This document shows positions 26,407 through 33,857 of a DNA stretch of 64,000 nt, one piece after another. The notes under the pieces were generated by a model that was not told the DNA's origin, did not search any database, and saw only the letters and a list, made by a program, of their open reading frames with translations. Within the stretch, counting starts at the first letter, position 1. Each line of letters begins with the position of its first letter. The stretch lies in contig LJSY01000007.1 in the NCBI GenBank assembly GCA_001314805.1, forward strand, positions 1 to 64,000, given 5' to 3'. This stretch comes from Rhodobacteraceae bacterium HLUCCO18 (GTDB taxonomy: Bacteria > Pseudomonadota > Alphaproteobacteria > Rhodobacterales > Rhodobacteraceae). A program made the position numbers and the translations under genes.

Positions 26407-27324
26407 TCAGATCGCAGCGATCAGGAGAACGGTCAGGAATACCCCACCCCAGACGCGCCAGAGCACGCCGATGGCAGCCTCGATGTCCTGCGCAGTCGCG
26501 TCGCGCCGTCCGCCTTCGTTCAGGATCGGGTCGGAGGTCATGGCACCGGCGTAGCTGCGCGGACCCGACAGGCCGAGGCCGAGCGTGCGGGCCATGGCGG
26601 CCTCGGGCCAGCCCGCGTTGACCGAGCGGTGCAAGGGTCCGTCCCGCGCCGCGACGCGCAGCGCGCCCGCGTCGGCCCGGACCAGCGCGATGAGCATGGC
26701 CGTGATCCGCGCCGGCGCCCAGTTGAGCAGGTCGTCGAGACGCGCGGCGGCCCAGCCGAATTCGCCGTGCCGTTCGGTTCTGTGGCCGATCATGGAATCC
26801 GCGGTGTTGACGATCTTGTAGAGCAATATGCCCGGCAGGCCGCCGATCAGGAACCAGAAGGCTGGCGCGACCACGCCGTCCGACAGGTTTTCCGCCGCGC
26901 TTTCGATGGCCGCGCGGGACACGCCCGCCTCGTCCAGCGCGGCCACGTCGCGGCCCACGATCATCGAGACGGCGCGGCGGCCCTCGTCGAGAGAGACGCG
27001 CAGCCCGCCAGAGACCGCGCGGACATGCTCCACGAGGCTCTTTTGCGCCAGCAGCACGGCGGCAAGGGCGACCTCCCACACCGGACCGCCGGGCAATTCC
27101 GAGATCATGACCCCCAGCAGAACCGCCCCGAGCCCCAGCGCCATGACCGCGGCGATCCCCCTCGCCCTCCGGCGCGCGCCCGCGTTGAACCGCGTGTCGC
27201 ACCAGCCGACGAGACGCCCCATGAGAACCGCGGGATGCGGCAGCCGGGTCCACAGCGCCTCGGGCTCACCGAAGACGGCGTCGAGGGCCAGCGCGATCAT
27301 CAGGAAAACGGCGTGGTCGCTCAC
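26407..27324 (-). CDS. cobD: Adenosylcobinamide-phosphate synthase CobD/CbiB
   Basis: A membrane enzyme that attaches aminopropanol (or its phosphate) to adenosylcobyric acid in cobalamin synthesis. It has 305 aa and several membrane spans; it begins FLMIALALDAVFGEP and contains LPHPAVLMGR and DGVVAPAFWFLIGGLPG, typical of CobD. The GTG at 27324 overlaps the cobC stop (GTGA), which suggests coupling; an ATG five codons upstream is the alternative. It works directly with cobC upstream, which supplies aminopropanol phosphate. Confidence 0.95.
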   Translation of the reverse strand: MSDHAVFLMIALALDAVFGEPEALWTRLPHPAVLMGRLVGWCDTRFNAGARRRARGIAAVMALGLGAVLLGVMISELPGGPVWEVALAAVLLAQKSLVEHVRAVSGGLRVSLDEGRRAVSMIVGRDVAALDEAGVSRAAIESAAENLSDGVVAPAFWFLIGGLPGILLYKIVNTADSMIGHRTERHGEFGWAAARLDDLLNWAPARITAMLIALVRADAGALRVAARDGPLHRSVNAGWPEAAMARTLGLGLSGPRSYAGAMTSDPILNEGGRRDATAQDIEAAIGVLWRVWGGVFLTVLLIAAI

Positions 27325-28277
27325 GCCAGGGCGTCCCACAGGCGGCGCCAGTCATCCTCTCCCCCCGGCAGGCCGAGGCGCACCCATGTGCCGGAATAGG
27401 GGAAGATCCGGACCCAGATCTGCGCGCGGGCAAGCCGGGTCTGGAACGCCTCGGCATCCTCCACGTTGTAGGTCCGGAAAAGCGTTGTCCCGCCCACAAG
27501 CGCCGCCCCGCGCGACGCCATCATCGCGTCGAGCCGCGCCGCATCGCGCGCCAGCCTGCGCCGCGTCGTCTCGGCCCATGCACGGTCTTCCAGTGCGCGC
27601 GCCCCGATTTCCAGCGCGGGACCAGACACGGCCCATGGGCCGAGCGACTCGGCCATTCGGGCGCACAGGTCAGACGTGGCGATCATGGCCCCGAGGCGCA
27701 GGCCGGCCAGCCCCCAGAACTTGCCGAAGCTTTTCAGCACAACGACGCCCGGATCGCTTGCGCACGCGACATGCGAGGCGTCGGGACAGGTGTCGCAGAA
27801 ACTTTCGTCGATGATGGTGACGGGGGTGGTGCCGATTTCGCGCTCGGCCATGCGGCGGCCGTCGGGATTGTTGGGATGCACGCGCACCTGTGCGTCGGCC
27901 TCGCCTTCCGGCACGACGCGCCACCCCGCCGCGCCGAAGCTCGCGGCATGTTCGTTGTAGGTGGGGCCGGGGATGCGGACGCGGTGCCCGTCGATCAGCG
28001 CAGGCAGGCGGGCGATCAGCGCGCTGGCGCCGGGCGCGGGGAGGATGGCGGCACCCTCAGGCACGCTCCAGAAGCTGCGCGCCGCAATGATGAACCGCTC
28101 CGCCGCGGCGCGATCGGGTAACTCGGCCCAGGCCGCTTGCGTCACCTCGCCCACCGGGTAGGGCAGCGGGTTGATGCCCGTGGACAGGTCGAGCCAATCC
28201 TCGCGCGCGCCGCTGAAGGCCGCCGCCGCAGCGTCGAGGCCGCCGCCATGGTCGCGGGATTGCATGGGTCGGGTCAT
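27321..28277 (-). CDS. cobC: Threonine-phosphate decarboxylase CobC
   Basis: A PLP enzyme of the HisC-like aminotransferase fold that makes (R)-1-amino-2-propanol phosphate for the cobalamin side arm. It has 318 aa. LDLSTGINPLPYPV at the start is the CobC hallmark, and the PLP lysine lies in LKSFGKFWGLAGLRLG near residue 183. Codon 5 is also ATG (MQSRDHGG), a plausible alternative start. It forms an overlapping pair with cobD. A B12-uptake operon lies about 31 kb away in this window. Confidence 0.93.
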   Translation of the reverse strand: MTRPMQSRDHGGGLDAAAAAFSGAREDWLDLSTGINPLPYPVGEVTQAAWAELPDRAAAERFIIAARSFWSVPEGAAILPAPGASALIARLPALIDGHRVRIPGPTYNEHAASFGAAGWRVVPEGEADAQVRVHPNNPDGRRMAEREIGTTPVTIIDESFCDTCPDASHVACASDPGVVVLKSFGKFWGLAGLRLGAMIATSDLCARMAESLGPWAVSGPALEIGARALEDRAWAETTRRRLARDAARLDAMMASRGAALVGGTTLFRTYNVEDAEAFQTRLARAQIWVRIFPYSGTWVRLGLPGGEDDWRRLWDALA

Positions 28278-28320
28278 CGGGCCTCGCGTCTGCTGCGCCG
28301 GCCCGATCTAGACCCGTTCC

Positions 28321-29310
28321 TCAGGCCGCCTTCAAGACCTCGCGGCCATGGGGCGCCCACCAGTCGATCTCGGGGTTGATCGGAATGATCCGGTGCGGAT
28401 TGATGCTGTCGTGGCTGTAATGATAGTGCCGCACGATGTGATCGAGGTGCACCGTCTTTGCCACGCCCGGCCATTGGTACAGTTCGCGCGTGTAGGCCCA
28501 GAGGTTCGGATAGTCGATCAGCCGCCTGCGGTTACACTTGAAATGCAGGTGATAAACGGAATCGAAGCGCACCAGCGTGGTAAAGAGCCGCCAGTCGGCC
28601 TCGGTGATCCGGTCGCCGGTCAGATAGCGGTTCTCGGCGAGAATGCCCTCCACCCAGTCGAGCGCGTCGAACAGCGCATGTACGGCCTCGTCATAGGCGT
28701 CTTGAGTGGTGGCGAAGCCGGATTTGTAGACGCCGTTGTTGATGTCGGAATAGACGCGCGCGTTGATCTCGTCGATCCGGGGCCGCAGGTCCTCGGGGTG
28801 GAAATCGAGCGTGTTGCCCGTGATCCCGTCGAAGGCGGAATTGAACATGCGGATGATCTCGGCGCTTTCGTTCGAGACGATGCGACCGGTTTTCGTGTCC
28901 CACAGCACCGGCACCGTGACGCGGGTCGTGACCTCGGGGTCCGCGCGCAGATAAACGTCGCGCATGTAGTCCGAGCCGAACAGCCTGTCGCCCGTTGCGC
29001 CGTCGAAATCCGTGTCGAATGTCCAGCCGTCACCCAGCATGTCGGGATGCACGACCGACACGCCGATGTGATCCTCCAGCCCCTTGAGGCTGCGGAAGAT
29101 CATCGTGCGGTTGGCCCAAGGGCAGGCGTGACTGACATAGAGATGGTAGCGCCCGCTTTCGGCCGCGAAGCCGCCATCGCCGCTGGGCCCCGGTGCGCCG
29201 TCATGCGTCACCCAGTTGCGGAACTGCGCCTCCTGGCGCTCGAACGCCCCTCCGGTGGATTTCGTGTCGTACCATTGGTCGCGCCACTCGCCGTCGATCA
29301 GGAGGCCCAT
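28321..29310 (-). CDS. Glutathionyl-hydroquinone reductase (Xi-class GST)
   Basis: Reduces glutathionyl-(hydro)quinones using glutathione. The 329-aa length is typical of the YqjG/EcfG group. The nucleophile is Cys63 in YVSHACPWANR; the N-terminal GGAFERQEAQFRNWV and the later DWRLFTTLVRFD and HFKCNRRRL.DYPNL blocks are class-specific. The ATG at 29310 is preceded by AAGGA eight bases away; in-frame ATGs further upstream would add residues foreign to the family. It appears to be transcribed alone. Confidence 0.95.
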   Translation of the reverse strand: MGLLIDGEWRDQWYDTKSTGGAFERQEAQFRNWVTHDGAPGPSGDGGFAAESGRYHLYVSHACPWANRTMIFRSLKGLEDHIGVSVVHPDMLGDGWTFDTDFDGATGDRLFGSDYMRDVYLRADPEVTTRVTVPVLWDTKTGRIVSNESAEIIRMFNSAFDGITGNTLDFHPEDLRPRIDEINARVYSDINNGVYKSGFATTQDAYDEAVHALFDALDWVEGILAENRYLTGDRITEADWRLFTTLVRFDSVYHLHFKCNRRRLIDYPNLWAYTRELYQWPGVAKTVHLDHIVRHYHYSHDSINPHRIIPINPEIDWWAPHGREVLKAA

Positions 29311-29424
29311 TATTTCATCCTTGCTGTTTGGAACTCCCCGCACGTAATGCGCCATGCCGCTGAGTAAAACCGAAGCCGACGCAGGCCCGATCCCGCATCC
29401 GCGCACATCCCGCGCAATGGGTGG

Positions 29425-30003
29425 TCAGGCGGAGGCCCGGCGCCGGTCGCGAAAGCCCTGAGCCTTTGCGCGGTTGCCGCAGCGGGTCATGGAACACCAC
29501 CGCCGTCCCGGTCCGCGCCCGCGATCGATGAACAGATGTGTGCAGCGGCGGCATTCCCTCAGGCGGGACAGATCGCCGGACTGGAGCAGATCGAGGATTG
29601 CGAGGACGAGGTCGTCGTAAAGGCCGCCCAGGGGTCCGGGGCGGAACAGCGGCCCGGCGGCGCCCGGCGAAAACGAGGCATCCGCTATGGCGGACTTGAT
29701 CGCGGACTCCAGCATGAGCCTGTCCTCGCGCGACGGGCGGCGCCCGGCGGCGATTGCCGAAAACACGCTGTATGCAGCCTCCCTCAGCTCGAGGATGGCG
29801 TGCAACTGGACGCCCACCGGCGCGTCGCTGTGGGTCGTCAGACCACCCGCGCGAAGTTGATCGAGCAGCGTCTCGCCGATGTCGAACGTGTCGGCGGTCC
29901 GGGATTTTCCGTCGTCGGAGACCGTGTTGAGGAACGCGAGCGCCGGATGCCCCGCCTCCGTGACGGCATCCGGCGGCGTCGTGTTCGTCCCCGTTTCGGT
30001 CAT
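29425..30003 (-). CDS. CGNR zinc-finger / ABATE-domain regulator
   Basis: A 192-aa protein with an N-terminal ABATE-like helical domain (HPALAFLNTV near residue 20) and a C-terminal treble-clef zinc finger: CRRCTHLFIDRGRGPGRRWC followed by the CGNR signature and an Arg/Lys tail. Such proteins are presumed DNA-binding regulators that respond to stress metabolites. The ATG at 30003 has a GGGGG-rich site upstream; an in-frame ATG at 30057 is possible. No partner gene is obvious. The 263-bp gap up to 30266 shows no recognisable element. Confidence 0.88.
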   Translation of the reverse strand: MTETGTNTTPPDAVTEAGHPALAFLNTVSDDGKSRTADTFDIGETLLDQLRAGGLTTHSDAPVGVQLHAILELREAAYSVFSAIAAGRRPSREDRLMLESAIKSAIADASFSPGAAGPLFRPGPLGGLYDDLVLAILDLLQSGDLSRLRECRRCTHLFIDRGRGPGRRWCSMTRCGNRAKAQGFRDRRRASA

Positions 30004-30266
30004 CCAATCGCCCCCATCGCAACGGTCTTCTGCCAAGTTCAGGCTGTATGAAACCATGGCCCAACCGCGGGCTCCATGGAAACCGGAAAAATGCAATTTT
30101 CAAGTTACGCCCGAAACCACTTGGCCAATGCGACCGTCCGGCGCGATGCCGGGGCTTCCGTGTCCGGTGGGCCACAGGCCCCTGGCAGGCAGCGCTTTGT
30201 GTTGACCGACGCAGGGCAATAGCCTTCATCTGATCGTCGGCAAGCCAGCCTACGGAGACGCGCCGC

Positions 30267-30617
30267 ATGACGGACTTCCTGCCGAAGGACCTTCAGGACC
30301 AACTGGCCTCGGCCCGCCGCCAGGCGAGGCGGAAGGCCGCCACGCGCGTGGTGCATGTGGGCGACGAGGCGTTCCCGATCCTCGATTATTCCGACACGGG
30401 GTTTGCCGTCGATGCGGGGGATGCGTCCCATCTGCGCGGGTTGATCGACATCTACGAAGGCCCCACCCATCTGACGCAGGCCCTGATCGTGGCCTCGGCC
30501 CGGGATGGCGACCTGATGCGCTACGAATTCAAGCGCAACACGCGTGCGTCCGGGTCCGCACCGATCGACTTCGAACGCGATGGTGTCGTGCCGAAGGGGC
30601 TGCTTCCACGCGACTGA
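30267..30617 (+). CDS. Hypothetical protein, possibly PilZ-like
   Basis: A 116-aa soluble protein that I cannot assign with confidence. A basic stretch (ARRQARRKAATRVV) is followed by alternating short beta strands (FPILDYSDTGFAVDA, RGLIDIYEG, QALIVASARDGDLMRYEFKR), a layout like PilZ domains, which bind cyclic di-GMP through RxxxR and D/NxSxxG. Here RRKAATR and DYSDTG could play those parts, but the match is loose. It lies 150 bp before the dgcN operon on the same strand, with a palindrome between them, so it may not be part of that unit. Confidence 0.7.
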   Translation: MTDFLPKDLQDQLASARRQARRKAATRVVHVGDEAFPILDYSDTGFAVDAGDASHLRGLIDIYEGPTHLTQALIVASARDGDLMRYEFKRNTRASGSAPIDFERDGVVPKGLLPRD

Positions 30618-30667
30618 GACTTGGTTCGATGCATGTTTCTTGCGCACCAATGTCCCGGTCTGCAAGA

Positions 30668-30679
30668 ATTTCCGGAAAT
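30668..30679. promoter_or_regulatory. 12-bp palindrome upstream of dgcN
   Basis: ATTTCCGGAAAT is a perfect palindrome, extended to GA/TC with one mismatch, centred about 95 bases before the dgcN start in the 150-bp gap after the preceding gene. It is a candidate operator for the D-glutamate operon; the regulator is not identified. Confidence 0.4.
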
Positions 30680-30767
30680 CCGCGCTCGGTGCCGTCGGGT
30701 TTCCCGCAATCCGGCGTCGGACCCGCGCTAGGCTTGCGCCGAATCCACCGATCCGACGGAGCCTGCG

Positions 30768-31769
30768 ATGATCGAGACGCCTTATCTTCTGTTTCTCGGC
30801 GATGCGCCGGATCAGCTTGCCGCCAAGGTCGCCCAGGGCATTCGCGACTGGCGACCCGACAATGCCGTGGGCCAGTTCCGGATGGAGGGCTGCAAGGCTG
30901 ATCTGGGCCTGCCCGACATGACCCTGACCGAGGCGCGGGCAGCCGGTGCGAAAACCCTGGTGGTCGGTGTCGCGAACCGGGGTGGCGTGATCTCGAAGGA
31001 CTGGAAAAAGGTGCTCGTGACCGCGCTGGAGGAAGGTTTCGACCTCGCCAGCGGGCTCCACAACCTGTTGCGCAACGAGGAGGACCTTGCCGCCGTCGCC
31101 CGCGCGACGGGCCGTGCGCTCCATGACGTGCGCGTGCCCGAGGTGGAGTACCCCATCGCGAACGGCGTCCCGCGAAGCGGCAAGCGCTGCCTCGCGGTCG
31201 GCACGGACTGTTCCGTGGGCAAGATGTACACCGCGCTTGCCATGGATGCGGAGATGAAGGCGCGCGGTCTGAAATCCTCGTTCCGGGCCACGGGGCAGAC
31301 CGGCATCCTGATCACCGGAGAGGGCGTGCCCCTCGATGCCGTGGTGGCGGATTTCATGGCAGGCGCGGTCGAGTGGCTGACGCCCGACAATGACGACGAC
31401 CACTGGGACATGATCGAGGGGCAGGGGAGCCTGTTTCACGTGTCCTATTCCGGGGTGACCATGGCCCTGATCCACGGCGGCGCGCCCGATGCGCTGATCC
31501 TCAGCCATGAGCCGACGCGGCCGCACATGCGGGGCCTGCCGGGCTACGGGATGCCCTCGCTGGAGGCGCTTCGCGACCTGGCCCTGCCCGTCGCGCGGAT
31601 CGCCAATCCGAAGGCCGAGGTCGTGGGCATCTCCATCAACACCGCCGCCCTGTCCGAGGACGAGGCGCTGTCCCACCTCGCGGATGTCGAAAAGCGCATG
31701 GGTCTGCCCGCGGTCGATCCGTTCCGGCAGGGCGCCGGGCGGCTCTGCGACGCGCTGGAGGCGCTATGA
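30768..31769 (+). CDS. dgcN: D-glutamate N-acetyltransferase DgcN (DUF1611 family)
   Basis: A 333-aa DUF1611 protein. Members of this group in marine Proteobacteria acetylate D-glutamate, after which DgcA racemises N-acetyl-D-glutamate. An NTP-loop-like segment lies at residues 145-153 (GTDCSVGKM), and GQGSLFHVSYSGVT and ALILSHEPTRPHMRG are well-conserved blocks. The ATG has GGAG upstream. Its stop overlaps the dgcA start (ATGA), and a D-amino-acid aminotransferase gene follows, which strengthens the functional call. Family is clear; the exact reaction is inferred from the neighbouring dgcA. Confidence 0.9.
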   Translation: MIETPYLLFLGDAPDQLAAKVAQGIRDWRPDNAVGQFRMEGCKADLGLPDMTLTEARAAGAKTLVVGVANRGGVISKDWKKVLVTALEEGFDLASGLHNLLRNEEDLAAVARATGRALHDVRVPEVEYPIANGVPRSGKRCLAVGTDCSVGKMYTALAMDAEMKARGLKSSFRATGQTGILITGEGVPLDAVVADFMAGAVEWLTPDNDDDHWDMIEGQGSLFHVSYSGVTMALIHGGAPDALILSHEPTRPHMRGLPGYGMPSLEALRDLALPVARIANPKAEVVGISINTAALSEDEALSHLADVEKRMGLPAVDPFRQGAGRLCDALEAL

Positions 31770-32728
31770 TCTCGGTCACGCGCGACGCCTTCCCGCTGGC
31801 CGAGGTCTTCACGATCTCGCGCGGGTCGCGGACCGAGGCGCAGGTGCTGACCGTCCGCGTCATGCGCGACGGGGCGACGGGGCTGGGCGAATGCGTGCCC
31901 TATGCCCGCTACGGCGAAACGCTGGAAAGCGTGACGGCCGAGATCGAGGGACTGCCCGAGGACATCTCGCGGCAGGATCTGCAGGACGCGCTGGGCCCCG
32001 GCGCAGCGCGCAACGCGGTCGATTGCGCGCTATGGGACTGGAAGGCGAAACGCGACGGCGCGCCGGTGCACCAGCTGGCCGGCCTGCCGCCGCCGCGCCC
32101 GGTGGTCACGGCCTTCACCCTGTCGCTCGACACACCCGCGAACATGCGCGCGGCCGCGGCCCGCAACGCGCATCGCCCGCTTCTGAAGATCAAGCTGGGC
32201 ACGCCCGACGACATGCCGCGGCTGGAAGCGGTGCGTCAGGGCGCGCCGGAGGCTTCCCTCATCGTGGACGCGAACGAAGGCTGGACGGCGGAGCTGTATT
32301 CCGATCTGGCGCCGCACCTGCTGCGCCTCGGCGTGAAACTGGTGGAGCAGCCCCTGCCGGCGGGCGAGGACGATCTTCTGGCCGAGATCGACCGCCCCCT
32401 GCCGGTCTGCGCCGACGAAAGCTGCCACGACCGCGCGACTCTGGCCGCGCTGACGGGCAAATACGACATGGTCAACGTGAAGCTCGACAAGACCGGCGGC
32501 CTGACCGAGGCGCTCGCGCTCAAGGCGGAGGCCGAGGCGATGGGCTTCGGCGTCATGGTGGGCTGCATGGTGGGATCGTCGCTGGCCATGGCGCCGGCTG
32601 TGCTGGTGGCGCAGGGGGCGCAGGTGGTGGATCTCGACGGGCCGCTTCTGCTGGCGCGCGACCGGGACGTGCCGCTGCGGTTCGAGGGGTCCACCCTGCA
32701 TCCCGCCGATCCGGCGCTCTGGGGCTAG
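31766..32728 (+). CDS. dgcA: N-acetyl-D-glutamate racemase DgcA (enolase superfamily)
   Basis: A 320-aa muconate-lactonizing-type enolase-superfamily enzyme, often annotated as dipeptide epimerase. All catalytic parts are visible: KIK at 141-143, metal ligands Asp168 (IVDAN), Glu194 (LVEQP) and Asp217 (CADES), and the second base Lys in VKLDKTGG near 242, so two-base racemisation is possible. In the known D-glutamate route it converts N-acetyl-D-glutamate to the L form, which can then be deacetylated. It overlaps dgcN by four bases. Neighbouring genes favour this role over a dipeptide epimerase of peptidoglycan recycling. Confidence 0.88.
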   Translation: MISVTRDAFPLAEVFTISRGSRTEAQVLTVRVMRDGATGLGECVPYARYGETLESVTAEIEGLPEDISRQDLQDALGPGAARNAVDCALWDWKAKRDGAPVHQLAGLPPPRPVVTAFTLSLDTPANMRAAAARNAHRPLLKIKLGTPDDMPRLEAVRQGAPEASLIVDANEGWTAELYSDLAPHLLRLGVKLVEQPLPAGEDDLLAEIDRPLPVCADESCHDRATLAALTGKYDMVNVKLDKTGGLTEALALKAEAEAMGFGVMVGCMVGSSLAMAPAVLVAQGAQVVDLDGPLLLARDRDVPLRFEGSTLHPADPALWG

Positions 32729-32802
32729 GGCCGGCGGCCGACGGGCCTTGACGCCCGACGCCGCAGGGTCGAAATCGGGACGCGCGAAAAGGAGAACCGC
32801 CC

Positions 32803-33660
32803 ATGTCCAGAACCGTTTATGTCAATGGCGACTACCTTCCCGAGGAAGAGGCCAAGGTGTCGGTCTTCGACCGCGGTTTTCTCTTTGCGGATGGCGTCTA
32901 CGAGGTGACGAGCGTGCTGGGCGGCAGGCTCATCGATTTCGAGGGGCACGCGCGGCGGCTGCAGCGGTCCCTCGCGGAACTCGAGATGAAAGCGCCCGTG
33001 GAGGCCAATGAGCTTCTGGAGATCCACCGCGAGCTGGTGACGCGAAACGGGATCGAGGACGGGCTGATCTACCTGCAGGTGACGCGCGGCGCGGCGGATC
33101 GGGACTTCGCCTATCCCGCCGCGGACACGGAGCCGACGCTTGTCCTGTTCACGCAGGCCAAGCCGGGACTGGCCGACAGCCCGGCCGCAAAGACCGGCAT
33201 CAAGGTGATCTCGATCCCGGACCGGCGCTGGGGCCGGCGCGATATCAAGACGGTGCAGCTTCTCTATCCGTCCATGGGCAAGATGATGGCGAAGGCCGCC
33301 GGATGCGACGACGCCTGGATGGTCGAAGACGGGCAGGTGACCGAGGGCACGTCCAACAACGCCTATATCGTGAAGGGCAACGCGATCATCACGCGCCACC
33401 TCGGCACCGAGATCCTGCACGGGATCACGCGCGCCGCCGTCCTGCGCTTTGCCCGCGAGGCGCAGATGCAGGTGGAGGAACGCCCCTTCACCATCGAGGA
33501 AGCGCAGGGCGCGGACGAGGCCTTCATCACCTCGGCCTCGGCCTTCGTGATGCCGGTGGTGGAGATCGACGGCACGGCCATCGGGGATGGCAGGCCGGGG
33601 ACCGTGACGGCGCGGTTGCGCGAGGTCTATCTCGACGAGATGCGCAAGGCGGCGATCTGA
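32803..33660 (+). CDS. D-amino-acid aminotransferase
   Basis: A fold-IV PLP transaminase of 285 aa that moves the amino group between D-amino acids and 2-oxoacids. The N-terminal VNGDYLPEEEAKVSVFDRGF, the catalytic Lys149 in RRDIKTVQLL and VTEGTSNNAYIV (Glu181) are typical of D-alanine aminotransferases. The gene begins 74 bases after dgcA on the same strand with AAGGAG upstream. In this setting it could collect amino groups from various D-amino acids onto 2-oxoglutarate, giving D-glutamate for DgcN and DgcA. A branched-chain type is less likely but not excluded. Confidence 0.9.
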   Translation: MSRTVYVNGDYLPEEEAKVSVFDRGFLFADGVYEVTSVLGGRLIDFEGHARRLQRSLAELEMKAPVEANELLEIHRELVTRNGIEDGLIYLQVTRGAADRDFAYPAADTEPTLVLFTQAKPGLADSPAAKTGIKVISIPDRRWGRRDIKTVQLLYPSMGKMMAKAAGCDDAWMVEDGQVTEGTSNNAYIVKGNAIITRHLGTEILHGITRAAVLRFAREAQMQVEERPFTIEEAQGADEAFITSASAFVMPVVEIDGTAIGDGRPGTVTARLREVYLDEMRKAAI

Positions 33661-33728
33661 GCGGCGCGGTGCCGTCGCCTTCGGCGCCGGGTTTTGTTTT
33701 CTTGTCGACGCCTTCGGCGCCGATGGGT

Positions 33729-33790
33729 GCGAGGGGGTTTCACCCCCTCGCGCTCCCCCGCGTATTTTTGGAAAGATGAAGAGGATCAGG
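33729..33790 (+). repeat. Dispersed hairpin repeat, possible terminator
   Basis: A perfect 10-bp stem (GCGAGGGGGT with ACCCCCTCGC, 33729-33751, 3-base loop) is followed by GCTCCCCCGCGTATTTTTGG and an AAAGATGAAG tail. A related copy lies at 58893-58948 on the opposite strand, and the tail part recurs at 56341-56371. It could end transcription of the D-amino-acid operon. Confidence 0.7.
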
Positions 33791-33857
33791 GTGCGCGCAG
33801 GCCCGGGTGACAGGCCATGGGTCAGACCGTGTTGCCGTGCCTTTCCGTCCTGTCCCC

